A stretch of DNA of 64,000 bases from Larix kaempferi (Eukaryota; Streptophyta; Pinopsida; Pinales; Pinaceae): positions 7,882,501 to 7,946,500 of the forward strand of contig BSBM01000592.1 of the NCBI GenBank assembly GCA_027924585.1, given 5' to 3'. Shown here piece after piece: positions 1 through 10,306 of this stretch. The position numbers were made by a program, and so were the translations under genes. The notes below the pieces were generated by a model, which saw only the letters and a program-made list of their open reading frames with translations, did no database searches and was not told where the DNA came from. Every line of letters begins with the position of its first letter. Within the stretch, counting starts at the first letter, position 1.

Positions 1-101
1 AAGAAATCATGTGTCCATTGTTGCTCTGGGAGCTTAATGGGCAGAGGCTCGACTTTACACGGGAGGATCACTTCAGTCTCATCCTTGCGTGTGCGCTTAT
101 A

Positions 102-1070
102 CTAGGTGACTGCAATTGTAGAGGGAACCGGAAAGGAAGTCATAGGTGGGGAAGCTCCTTGCACCACGACCGTTGTAGGAGAGTCCAGACCAGAGGTGTG
201 TCTAGGAGAAGGAGAAGCATCCTCAGAAGCAGTGAGGCCCATAGAGTTGTGTAATGAGCCGCTAGCCGTTTGCGCAGCCACCTGAGAGACTGTGCCTTTG
301 TTGTGAGCCGCAACCACCTCCCCAGAACCTGCAACAGGACCCTTCGGACCAACGCCTATGGGATGAGCCGGATGAGGAAACAAGAAGTAACGACAACCCG
401 TAAGGATGGCTTCCAGCGCCACAAGAATCCTGTCCAGATGGGCCATATTGGACTTGGTGTCCATGATGGCCATCTTGGCCAAATTCCAGTTGGTCAGCAT
501 CTCTTCTACCAGTGTACCGATCAAATTTTTGAGAAGCCAGTAGTGATTCAACTGAGTACCAGGGCTGCCGAAGGCAAGGATCTCCGCAACATTTCTCGAC
601 TCCCAATCATCCACTAGGAGATGGACCGGCTTGGATACATTTTCCTTGTAACCAATGTTTGAAGGGATCTCCTTCTCAACAGATGCTGATTTTCCTGTTC
701 CTTGACCCGAGCCGCACCTGGAAGTACCTCGCGTGCACTTCATGGCAATGTTGGAGAGGTTATAGGGGGTTTGCACAGGAGCTGAACTTTCAGCAGAGGA
801 AGTAGACGGAGAATAGAGGATATGGGAAATGAACACAGGCGGATGGGCATGCTCTTCATATCCTAAAGGGAGCCTTTGGGAGGGAGGAACTTCGCACGAG
901 ACAAAATTATGGTGAGGTGAAACCAGTGGGGGCGAGAGGACGTAGGGAACTGGTATGGCATTAATGCCACCCACCAGGCCATGTGGGCAGGGAGAGCAGG
1001 AGCGTGTTAGAAGGCCAGCTGGGGGATGATCATGTCCAGCATTAATGAAGCATCTTGGGAGGAGACCAGC
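102..1070 (-). CDS. Open frame continuing LINE ORF2 past the RNase H domain; function unknown
   Basis: The frame that encodes the RNase H tail ends at a TAG at 1071-1073. Beyond that codon the same frame stays open for about 320 codons, to a stop at 102. There is no obvious ATG; a GTG lies at 974-972. The predicted protein is rich in Ser, Pro and Ala with a central part that looks folded (two segments rich in Leu, Trp and Asn, around 440-610). I recognise no domain. It is either a C-terminal extension of ORF2 lost by a single nonsense change, or an untranslated tail that happens to be open. An open stretch this long beside a heavily broken ORF2 is unexpected by chance. Confidence 0.35.
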   Translation of the reverse strand, partial: AGLLPRCFINAGHDHPPAGLLTRSCSPCPHGLVGGINAIPVPYVLSPPLVSPHHNFVSCEVPPSQRLPLGYEEHAHPPVFISHILYSPSTSSAESSAPVQTPYNLSNIAMKCTRGTSRCGSGQGTGKSASVEKEIPSNIGYKENVSKPVHLLVDDWESRNVAEILAFGSPGTQLNHYWLLKNLIGTLVEEMLTNWNLAKMAIMDTKSNMAHLDRILVALEAILTGCRYFLFPHPAHPIGVGPKGPVAGSGEVVAAHNKGTVSQVAAQTASGSLHNSMGLTASEDASPSPRHTSGLDSPTTVVVQGASPPMTSFPVPSTIAVT

Positions 1071-2617
1071 CTAGGAGCTGGTGCAAGGGGGAGAAGGCGT
1101 GTCCTCTCCAACCATCCTATTGTCAGACGTGGCACCTGAATCCGGGGGGAGGAAGTCCTTGATAGCTTGTTGGAAGCAGAATTGCTTAAGCTGAGTAGAG
1201 GAGTTGCAAGGATTATCAGTCCAAACGGTATGAATACTGACAACACCTTCATTTGCTAGTCCATCAGCGAGGGAGTTAGCTTGGTGCAACACGTGCTCGA
1301 AGGTGATATTCTTATGGTTGTTCAAAATCACCGCCAGTAAATGTAGTTTGCTTTCCAAACGCCAACTGGAGGAGAGTTTGGCTACCTAAGAACGGTTCTG
1401 GAGCTTGGAGGCCAGAGTGAGAATGAGTTTAGAGTCCCCTTCTGCTATAAGAGGGTGTAGATTATGATCATTAGCAATCATGAGTCCATGCAAGAGGCCA
1501 TCAAGATCTGCTGCGTTGTTGCTGTCATGCCCAATATTACCATAATAAATTTTGAGAATGTGGCCTTCAAATCTCGAAATGCACCTCCAAAACCGATCGG
1601 ACTAGGTTTTCCTATAGAGGCACCATCGAAATTAAGCTTGTAGATACCAAGTGGGGGGGGGACCAGTATGAGGGGCTGGAGGAACAGGGATGGGAGCACA
1701 GCAGGACATGGGGGAGGTGAGGCTGAGTGAAGTTCTAACTGAGGAGAATGGAACGCTCCAGATCAATAGTGGGTAGGTCAATGGTAGTCCAAGAAGAGAG
1801 AAACAAGGTTTCCTGTAGATTTGTATTTAAGGTATCCCAGATTTTATCAAAAGAGTTGGATTTTCCTTCAAAGATTCTGGAGTTTCTTTCCTTCTAGATG
1901 TTCCAGACGAGGAGACCTGGGGTGATGTCCCACAGACTGTTGAGTTGCTTGCTTTGAAAAGGCTCATGGCCCCAATGATGTAGAGTGTCAATGATGTCAC
2001 CCCTAACTCTGTTGGTGCACCGAAAGGACTTCGCCACTTTATCCCAGATCATGGAGGCTAAGCCGCATGAATCGAGCAAGTGGTCCATATTTTCAATATT
2101 ACTGTTGCACATGATGAAGATGGGCGAACTGATGAAACCCTTTTTCTGCAGGATATCCCAGGTGAGAATGCTTCTGTGTGCCAGCAACCAAAGAAAAGTT
2201 GAAACTTTCGGCCATAAAGAAAGGTTCCAGATCTTCTTCCAGAGAGGAAAAGGGGTGATGGCGTCTCTTTGCGCGAGGATAGAGTAGGATTCTTTGACAG
2301 TGAAGGAGCCCTTAGGGAGATGCCTCCCATTGAATGATGTCATTTCCATGAGAGAGTCTGATTTGCCTCGTTTAGAGATGTGTCCAAACCTCATCATAAT
2401 CTTCTGCAGGTATTCCAAGTTTCCAATGCATAGGATTCTTCCAAAATTTGAAGGGGGGAGTCTCAGCTGGGTCCCAGAAATCATGGACAACAGAGTCAGA
2501 GATTGTCTGCCATATGACCGCAGTAGCACTGCAGGTGGGGAGGTCTCTAAGTTTGGGCAGTTGCTGCATCTCAAAAACTGTGCTGTTGGATGAGTGCTCT
2601 TTGAGAGTTAGCAGCAC
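1071..2617 (-). pseudogene. LINE ORF2 C-terminal part: linker, zf-RVT and RNase H
   Basis: This part of ORF2 is split over three frames. Residues following the RT segment continue in the frame of 2617-2372, shift near 2375 into the frame of 2574-1894 (a zf-RVT-like stretch with the ESYS and HLLDSC-type motifs), and later into two RNase H pieces. The piece at 1699-1478 carries the KLNFDGAS motif with the first catalytic Asp and a glycine-rich strand; the piece at 1358-1071 carries the HQANSLADGLA motif with the last catalytic residues. This is the RVT_3-type RNase H found at the end of ORF2 in many plant L1 elements. At least three frame changes make it nonfunctional. Confidence 0.8.
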
Positions 2618-4319
2618 ACCAAATAAGTGAACCCGAGGGGTCAGAGTCGTACCTTATGAGCTGGGCAGAGTCCTTATGGGGGGCATATTTGCGATTCCAT
2701 AATTGCGCCCAAGGGGAATCATTCTTGGTGATCCATCTCCACCAGATTTTAGCTGAGAGTACCTCATTGTTGATGTCAGGGTCTCTTATAATGGCATCCA
2801 TATTGAAGAAGAAAATTTGAGACTTCTCAAGGTTGATGGTGGTGCTAGAGGCTTCAAAAAAAAGAGAGAGGATCTTATGGAACGTGCGAGCTTCATGCAC
2901 AGAGAGGTGGCCAAAAAGGAGGTTGTCATCCACAAATTGTTGGTAGGAAGTGGGGATTCCACCATGGAGTGAGAGACCACGAAGAGAGTCGGAGGCTACC
3001 ACTGTTTGAATCATTCTACCCAAGCCTTCTGCCATAAGGATGAAAAGGAATGGAGAGAGGGGATCGCCTTGATGAATTCCACGAGAGGGGGTGAAAGTGG
3101 GGGAGGGAGAACCGTTGACAAGAATGGAGTAAAAGGCAGAGGAGACAAGGGAAGAAATCCAGTTGATCCAGGCTGGGTTGAAGCCATAGGCATGCAACAT
3201 TTCCTTGATGAAGGCCCAATTGAGTTTATGAAAAGCTTTAGAAAGGTCTAACTTTAAAAGAATACCAAGGGTGCGGTGAGTTTTGAGGGAGTGGGTGATT
3301 TCATGAGCAAGGATAATGCCGTCCAAAATTTGTCTGCCCTCAACATAGCCGGTTTGTTCAGGTGAGATGAGCAGGGGCAGGAGAGGCTTAAGATGGTTAG
3401 CAATCACTTTGGAGATAAGTTTGTAGATGACGTTACAAAGGGATATAGGATGGAACTTACCGGGATGGGAAGCTTCTTTGACCTTGGGAATGAGGGTGAG
3501 ATGCGTGGCATTGAGAGCAGGAAGTATCCAACATTTTTTCCCGGATTCCTCAACCAATTCCCATACCTCAAGCTTAAGAAGATCCCAGCAGTGGTGAAAG
3601 AAGTTAGCCGTGAAGCCATCTGGACCAGGAACTTTATCATCGGTTGTTTGTTTCATAGCAATTTCCACTTCCTGTAAAGAGATAGGCTGCATCAGGGAGA
3701 TGTTGTGCTCTTCTGTGATGGAAGCAGGAATGTGGCAGGTGACCTGAGAAATGGTGGCACTTATGGAGTCTGGAGGTTCTGTGAGAAGATCCTGAAAGTA
3801 CCTTTTGAGTTCTAGTGCTATGTCATTTTGCTCTTCCAGAACCACACCTGAATCCCCTTTTATCTTGTTGATACGGTTATGCATTCTATGTTGGAGGGTG
3901 GAGCGATGGAAGAAGGAGGTGTTGCGATCTCCTTCTTTAAGCCATAAAACTCTGGATTTTTGTTTCCATAGAGTTTCTTCTTGCTGACAGCGGGTATTGA
4001 GCTTCTCCAAGAGATCCTTTTCTTTCGATTTGTGTTCCTGTGAGAGGCCGTCTTCCATGATGTTGCGTTGAAGGGACTCAAGTTCTTCCTCGATCAGATT
4101 TTTTTCTTTGAAAATATTGCCAAAGGTGGAATGATTCCAGTCTTTGAACTTAGTGCGAAGGAGTTTAAGTTTGTTTTGCAGGATGGCCATTTTAGATTTT
4201 CCAACCACACACATCTCTGCCCACCAAGTGATGACAGTATCTGAGAATTCAGGATGAGAGAGCCAGAATTTCTCAAATCTGAAAGGCTTGTGGAAATGAG
4301 CACCCTGACTTTGCCACAT
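2571..4319 (-). pseudogene. LINE ORF2 reverse transcriptase segment
   Basis: An open segment of 582 codons. The N-terminal 200 residues form the usual helical linker after the endonuclease. RT motifs run from about residue 270 to 500: KVPGPDGF at 229-236, the first catalytic Asp in LDLSKAF at about 358, GDPLSP near 418, and FVDD at 462-465 (family consensus FADD). In the motif after SKAF the usual Asp is His. Directly after the IFFFN motif (about 502) the sequence jumps to the LSAKIWWRW motif near 521. Typical elements have roughly 150 residues between these two, so an in-frame internal deletion is likely. The frame joins the endonuclease frame through one TGA at 4356. Confidence 0.88.
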
Positions 4320-4355
4320 TAAGTCAATGGGCCAGTGATCAGAGCAAGCAGTCGG

Positions 4356-5018
4356 TCAAACAGAGGACACAAGTGTACCCCCTATCATGGTGAGGTTTTC
4401 AGAGACCAAGAATCTATCAAGACGCTTCACGATTTGGTGCGTGCCCCCTCTTCTGTTGTTCCAAGTGTAAAAACCAGAAGAATAAATCAGATCAACCAAA
4501 TGATTATCAACGATGAAAGCTTTGAAGAGGAGATCTTCAGGGGAAAGAGAGCGACGGCCTCCTTTTTTTTCCTCTAGAGCAGTAATCATGTTGAAGTCGC
4601 CCCCGATAATGAGAGGGGAGTCCGAGTGGTGGGAGACAAACCAGTTTAGGTGGTTGAGAAGGAGGGTTTTGAGACCTGGGGGTTGGGGGCTATAAACATT
4701 GAGGAGGAAACCGTGAAGGCAAGTACCAAGAATGTGGAATGAGGCGGAGATGGCATGGGGGGTGGTGGCGTAATTATTGAGGGTAAGAACATTGGGGTTC
4801 CAGGAAATTGCAATACTTCCAGCAACCCCATTAGCATCAATAGAAAAACTGTTACAACCTCTCCAAAGTTTTGACATAATGAGATTGAGGGTCTCAGAAG
4901 GGCACTTAGTTTCTTGGAGGAAGATAGCAGAGGGGGAATCAGTAAGGATTTTTCTTTTCAACATACGTCGTTTTGATAAACCATTGATTCCTCTGATATT
5001 CCTGGAGATAACCTTCAT
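4356..5018 (-). pseudogene. LINE ORF2 N-terminus: APE-type endonuclease
   Basis: This segment begins at the ORF2 start codon and covers 220 codons of an exonuclease/endonuclease/phosphatase-fold domain that nicks the target for target-primed reverse transcription. Visible catalytic motifs are RNIRG with Asn7, LQETK with Glu36, and GGDFNM with Asp141 and Asn143. The final SDH motif is encoded just past the TGA at 4356, in the same frame as the RT segment, so one nonsense codon (probably from CGA) separates endonuclease and RT. The start is supported by its ATGA overlap with the ORF1 stop, a layout expected for coupled termination and re-initiation. Confidence 0.85.
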
Positions 5019-6513
5019 TGGGAGGGGGGGGTAAGGGAGGGAAAGAACTCAGTAAGATGAGCATATTGCCCTAATTCCACTAGTCTTGTTCCCAACCATT
5101 GATCCGATTTTCTACCTCTTTTCTTAAGCTCCCTTAGAAGTTTTTGTCGATCTTTTTGAGGAAGGTTGTGAATTTCCAATTTGTCATGAGATTTGAATTT
5201 AGCCAGGGCATCTCTGAGGAGTTGAATCTGGCTAGGAGGAATAGAACCAAAAGCTTTTCTAGTACAGGCATCTTCCAGCCCCAGAAGGTCAAGATATTCC
5301 ATATCTAATTCGATCATTTCTTCATCCATGGTGATATCCGGGGTGGGATCCACCGGGAGCTTGAGGGAAGGATTGGAGAGGATAGAAGGAGTACCTTGGG
5401 GCTCTGCATGGGATATAGATTTTCTAGGATGATCAGTATCATCCTCGTTAAGCGATTGATCGGTGTAGTTGGGCATAGATGGACCATCCTCCTTGCTGAC
5501 CGAATTTTTCTTTTTTGGCTCCATTTCTGAGTCCGTGGTGTGTTCTGCCAGTGCATCAAATCTATTACTGGTGGGTGGGGTTTCCAATTTATTTTTCCCT
5601 ATAGATCTACGATTGTGCCTTCGGATTTTGCCAGCTCTCTGAAAACCCTCAGCATCAGGAACGTTTTTTTTTGTATCTTCTGATCGATGTTTTCCTAGGG
5701 GGCAGTCGCGGAAGAGGTGCCCATGTTCATGGAACTTGCGACAATGGAAAGTATGTGCTCATAATCCAAGGGTTGGATCCATTCTGAGTCTTCCAGATAA
5801 AGGATGATAGCGTCCGGGAGGGATTTGGAAATGTGCATGTAGACGCATATTCGAGCATATGAGGTGTAACATTGAAGCTTGGTTTGATTCGCAGCTCGAA
5901 CATATGTACTTAGGGTATTCCCGATATCTTTCAGGGTTTCTTCATCCTAGTATTCCTATGGAAGAAAATACATTCTGATCTAGACCGGCGCTCAGGTGAA
6001 ATCTTCTTTTTTTGGGCAAAATTTCTCAATCCAATTTTTCATGTAGAGACCTATAGAATTAAAGAAGTATGGGCCATCATTTTCCACTCTTTCCTTGTCT
6101 TCCAGATGGTGGAAGATTATGGTGAAGAATCCTTTGGAGCCGAGTTGGAGGTCGTAGTGCGCTTTTGGTTTCCACTTCATTGCGATCCAGTGCTTAAGGG
6201 CCTGTTCCGTGGGCCAAATTCCCATGAATTTGCATATAAGGGCATGGTCCTTTATGTATTGAGATCTAGCATTGATCCTTTCGAGGGGAAGGGTCAGACT
6301 GGGTCAGGCAGCAGAACGGGCTATGCATGTGCTAGTTCTGGGCGTACCATCTGCAAGAGGTGGAATGGTCGAAGAGGGGGGTTTCCCGGCCTCAAGAATC
6401 AGGATGTCTTCAGAGCTAATGCGCAGGGAAGAGGCATGACCAGATGAAAGAGGGGATACAGGGGGTGTCTGAGCCGTGGTACGGGAGGGGCCCTCGCCCC
6501 CCCCCCTGTGCAC
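5015..6513 (-). pseudogene. LINE ORF1: DUF4283-like RNA-binding protein with zinc knuckle
   Basis: ORF1 is pieced together from three open segments. 6513-6304 is a proline- and serine-rich N-terminus. After one in-frame TGA it continues to 5992 with a DUF4283-type domain (the GIWPTEQAL and GFFTIIFHHLED stretches). A frameshifted middle (5990-5760) contains an ARICV-like strand. The last segment, open from about 5757 to the stop at 5015, holds a zinc-knuckle-like motif followed by a basic region and an acidic tail. In the knuckle the second Cys of the CCHC is Phe (C-R-K-F, then His and Cys at normal spacing), so it should not bind zinc normally. The product would coat the LINE RNA. Confidence 0.75.
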
Positions 6514-6620
6514 AAGTCTTAGCGTGATGTAGGGAAGAGGAACCTGAAGGTACTAGGAGGGGGTCAGTCTGAGAGAATCACAACTGATACCGATCAGGAA
6601 CCCTAATCAGTGATCAGAAT

Positions 6621-6879
6621 GCCGCAGGGCTAAACGTCAGCAAGCATCAGTCTACCAACTTCTCTCTCAAGGGAGATGCTCTGCCCATGCATCGACTAGA
6701 TAGTTGACTCACATGTCTTGAAACCCTTGAATGGCCCTCTGGTGAATTAGTCAATATAGGAACATCTTCATTGTAGAATACTTGTCTACATTGATGGGTT
6801 GGTAAGGAAATTGAAGTTGTTGGAAGTGATGCAAGAGATATCAATGACTCAAGGAAGACTACAAGTTAGAAACGGTGTG
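6621..6879. other. Junction between LINE 5' end and copia-3 remnant; nothing recognised
   Basis: About 260 bases with stops in all frames. It must hold the LINE insertion point into older copia sequence, but I could not place the boundary because the matching target duplication lies outside the window. Confidence 0.4.
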
Positions 6880-7167
6880 GTGGTGTTTCTCTAATGGCAC
6901 ATGTGCTAGGGGAATGTGATCCATATACATATGCAGATACCTACAGTCGGCCTAAATGGGAGAATGTCATGGCTGAAGAGTATCATCCTTGATCAGAAAT
7001 AAAACATGGGATTTAGTTTGTTGACTGGAAGGAAAGAATGTAGTGAAGTGTCAACAAGTCTACAAGACCAAATTCACATCTCATGGTGTTGTTGAAAGAC
7101 ATAAAGTTTGTTTGGTTGCAAATGGATTTTCTTAGAAATAAGGCATTGAGTACACTAAAACTTTTTA
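6880..7167 (+). pseudogene. Copia-3 reverse transcriptase, left fragment
   Basis: Translating across a few frame changes gives the standard start of the copia RVT_2 domain: an EEY motif, a TWDLV motif, VYKTKF, then VERHK, LVANGF and GIEYTKTF. The reading breaks off at 7168, exactly where the copia-2 LTR begins. The RT sequence resumes after the copia-2 3' LTR near 24557 with the next expected motifs (SPIKNMNYVRLI, then MDIKSAFLHG). The two pieces are therefore halves of one older element split by a later insertion. Confidence 0.75.
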
Positions 7168-7584
7168 TGTTGGTTGTGGAGCTATATCTTCCAGTCTCAT
7201 AGATGATATTGTTTTAGTCGTGCACCCCGGAGGACTGTACACCCATTCTGCATTTTTAGGGGTTCGGGGGGCAACGCCCCCGAGAAAAAATTTTGGGGTT
7301 GTTTTCACTAGTTGTTTTGCGGGCCCATGGTTTTGGGTATCCTGTGGTATTTTTTTCCATTGTATTTTCCCTATAAAAGAAAGACATTGTAATACGGCTA
7401 GGGTTGATGTATTAGGTTTTATGCATTGTAAAGATCTCTAAGATCAGGAGAGAGACTGTGAAACAGAGAAGAGGAAGTGCAATGACTGTGCTGCAGGTTG
7501 TATCCCTTCACCTTGTTGGACGGTAATAATAATAAGGACTGGCAAATTCAGTGTGGACGTAACCCAAGTTGGGGTGAACCACGA
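7168..7584 (+). repeat. Copia-2 5' LTR, first part
   Basis: Matches the copia-2 3' LTR over its length. It contains TATAAAAG at 7372-7379, the likely U3 promoter, followed by the conserved leader sequence ending GGTGAACCACGA. It carries one GC-rich hairpin (7257-7284), where the 3' LTR carries three related copies. The last five bases, CACGA (7580-7584), are the left copy of the copia-1 target duplication. Confidence 0.85.
7372..7379 (+). promoter_or_regulatory. TATA box of copia-2 5' LTR
   Basis: TATAAAAG, conserved at 24262-24269 in the other LTR. Confidence 0.6.
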
Positions 7585-7978
7585 TGTTAGGATATTTAGA
7601 CACTGAGGAGTTAGTTAAGATCAACTTGTGTAATATATCCGTTAGGGATAGTGTGTTTCTTTAGTATGCATTTGTAAATACTTAATCCGACGATCACGAT
7701 ATGTTCCCGACACAAAGTGATCCAACGGCTCAACTTCTCTTAGATCATACCTAACGTTGATCCGTGTTTTAACAATCGATTATGAGAAGCTCATTTGTAA
7801 CTTTCTTTCTTTGCATAATAAATTGTCCCATAGAAGCTATTTGGCCGGGGCCGTGGAGTGTTTCCCTCAAGAGGGTTTAAACCACGTCAAAACATCAGTG
7901 TGTTGATCTGTGATCTGTTTGTGTGAAGTGGTTGCTCTTGGTGTTTGATCCTTTGGTAGTACCTTATGTACCCGAACA
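7585..7978 (+). repeat. Copia-1 5' LTR
   Basis: 394 bp against 458 bp for the 3' LTR. It lacks about 54 bp found in the 3' LTR around the TATTTAAAG promoter-like segment (13496-13540), and the 3' LTR has a 10-bp TAGTATGCAT duplication. The deletion should have removed the core promoter of this copy. Confidence 0.9.
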
Positions 7979-7990
7979 TGGTATCAGATC
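7979..7990 (+). other. Copia-1 primer binding site (initiator tRNA-Met type)
   Basis: TGGTATCAGATC directly abuts the 5' LTR; it differs by one base from the canonical TGGTATCAGAGC complementary to the 3' end of initiator tRNA-Met. Confidence 0.9.
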
Positions 7991-9124
7991 TTTTATGAAG
8001 AGCCGCTTCCGGTTATGATCTAGATCTTGAACTGTTGTTGCCGAAACTCGAAAGGGTTTCTAGTTCTGGTATTTTTGTGCATTTTTGGGCTGTTGGAGGT
8101 GTTCCATTGCGTCTGGAGTGTTGTTTCCATCGGAAAATAGTTTTCGTTTGATCGAAAACGGTTCCCGGTTGCTCCAGAAACGCATATTTCATCAGATCTG
8201 AAGGTATAATGTTACAGTGACGCATTTTTTTATTTTCTGTTTTTAAAAGAAAAAAATCTCATATTTTATCATTTTTTACTGTTAGTTTTTTTTTGGGTTT
8301 GGATTGTTGCTTTCCCGTCTACATATTCTCTTTTCCATGCACCTTGAGCGATCTCGGCAAATCAAAAACAGAAAGGGAAAGGGTTTTTCTCGGCTGCGTA
8401 TGCTCTTTGTCGTGCACCTTACTCGATCTCGGCAAATCAGAAACAGAGAGAAAACACAGACTTTCCGGGCCAAACTAACGAGATCTAACTCCAAAAGTGT
8501 GGAAAAGTTTTTTTTGTTTCGATTTGTGGTGTGTTTTGCAGGAAAAAGGGCAAGCACGCAAACCGAGCAAGAAGAGTAAAAAAAAAAAAACCCTTCCTCA
8601 TTCCCATATTTTACATACCTTTTAATCTAGCTCACTTGGTTCAAAGTTGCTTTATTCTTTATTAGGTCTTAAGTTCAAGTCTTAGGAAGTTACTTTTAAT
8701 AGAAAAAGTGCATGCAATTTCTATTTTCAAGTTACTTTATTGTAAAAGTGCATCTCACTTAAATAATAAAAAATAAAAATACAAGTGAGTCACTTAAGTT
8801 CTTTTTTATTGTTGCACTATTTAAAAGTAATATCATTGTAAAAGCGAAATCACTTATTTTACAAAAGTGATTCACTTAAAACAACTTTCTTGTAAAGTGA
8901 TTGTCAAAAGGTTCATCTTGGAAAGAGGGGGGTTCTTTTTTTTTGCTGAACATTTTCTAGCTGCCACGTCACTGTTGGGGACATCTTCAACAGTTTCTTT
9001 GTTCAAGCATAACTTCATCATACAGAGTCAGTTTTCAGTACCGTTTTTTTTAAACTGCCTATTTTTTCGAGCTCTTCACATCCAGACTATTGGTTTATGC
9101 TTTTACAGCCATTAATTTATAAAT
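7991..9124 (+). other. Copia-1 untranslated leader
   Basis: Non-coding leader between PBS and gag. It contains two imperfect copies of a GCACCTTgagCGATCTCGGCAAATC-like unit (about 8338-8375 and 8413-8452) and AT-rich stretches. Short ORFs here overlap on both strands and look accidental. Confidence 0.7.
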
Positions 9125-10306
9125 ATGGCCACCCCTTGTGATATTCTACTTAGTAGTTCTAACTATTTCTCATGAAAATCTCGTATGGAGGATGTTCTAC
9201 GAAGTAGGGGACTTTTCATAATTACCTCAAGGAAAGAAACAGAACCCACTGATGATGATAAGAAAATAAAATGGGAAAATAGATATGACGAAGCTCGTGG
9301 ATTGATTGGGATGTCAATCTCTACTGATTTGCGATTCCACATATTTGAAATTGATGAATCTGATGCTGCTTGGGACAAGTTGGAATCTGTGTTTGGTAAA
9401 CACAATGAAATTCGAGGTCACCAACTCGAAAATGAGTTGATTTCTTTAAATCCAAATGTCTTTTCATGCATTCAAGATTATTTATCTAAGTACAAAACTC
9501 TTAAACTCTTATGTGCAGAATGTAAGATTAAGAGGGAAGACAAACAATGCATTTATCATATTCTTTCTAAACTTGGATCTACATATTCTGTTTTTGTATC
9601 TACATTTTACTCCATGAAAGAATCCTTGAATGCAGCTAGCTATCAAGAGCCTAGTCTTGAATCCTTTTGTGATTTCTTGATTAGAGAGCAAGATAAACTC
9701 ATTCATCTTGGAATAATCAACAATGCAGATACATCTGGGAAAGCCTTATTGTTCCAACAGAAAGAAAAGTCCAAGCCTCCCAAGAAACAAAATTTTCGCA
9801 ATAATAAGTCAAACAATGGTCCAAAACCCTCTCAGTCAGCTCCTTCTTTAAAAAATGACAAAGGATCCAATCCAAAAGGCAAGAAGACTGAGCGTCATTG
9901 CAACTATTGTGGGAAAGATAATCATAATGAATCTAAGTGTTTCAAGAAGATGGCAGCCTTGGAAGTAGCAATGAAGAAGCACCACATCAGCCTAGATTCG
10001 CCTTCAGAATCTGCCTCTCATGGACATGCACTTTGTGCTTCTGGTTATTCTTATAATGCATCTTCTTCTTCTACTTCAAATGGATGGCTCATTGATTCTG
10101 GAGCATCTTATCATATGGCTAAGGATCAAGCCATCTTTTCTACTATGCATGAATGTAACACCAAACAAATATTTGTTGGTGATGATAGATCTCTAAGTGT
10201 TGTAGGAGCTGGAACAGTTCCAGTAGATAATGGTCATTTTAGTGATATGTGTTCCAAGAATTTCCTGCAATTTGTTATTAGTCTATCAGATCACTCATTC
10301 TGGTAA
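9125..10306 (+). pseudogene. Copia-1 gag-protease
   Basis: The likely original start is the ATG at 9125 (a MATPCD-like N-terminus). A TGA at 9173-9175, probably from TGG, interrupts it, and the open frame resumes with ATG at 9185. The capsid-like retrotran_gag/UBN2 domain occupies the first two thirds. A CCHC zinc knuckle follows at about residues 239-252 of the 9185 frame (C-x2-C-x4-H-x4-C), after a basic stretch. The aspartic protease signature WLIDSGAS lies near residue 300. Near 10245 a one-base frame change breaks the protease from the rest of pol; the sequence [10 protein letters not shown] continues in the other frame. Confidence 0.9.

Larger units (their letters stand above)
1..6620 (-). 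mobile_element. L1-type LINE (non-LTR retrotransposon), degenerate, 3' end outside the window
   Basis: Read on the minus strand, the segment shows the plant L1 order: an ORF1 with a DUF4283-like domain and a zinc knuckle, then ORF2 with an APE-type endonuclease, reverse transcriptase, a zf-RVT region and an RNase H domain. ORF1 stop and ORF2 start overlap as ATGA at 5015-5018. In-frame stops, frameshifts and an internal deletion show the copy is dead. The 5' end is not sharply defined; LINE-like coding stops near 6513 and copia-like coding appears from about 6880. The 3' tail and any poly(A) or target duplication lie left of base 1. Confidence 0.9.

Noticed and set aside
7979-7990. Matches to tRNA sequence at 7979, 19949 and 60724
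   Set aside because: They are 12-13-base primer binding sites complementary to tRNA 3' ends, not tRNA genes.
8282-8579. 91-codon ORFs on both strands in the copia-1 leader
   Set aside because: Low-complexity, overlapping, based on a small leader repeat; no start context or homology seen.
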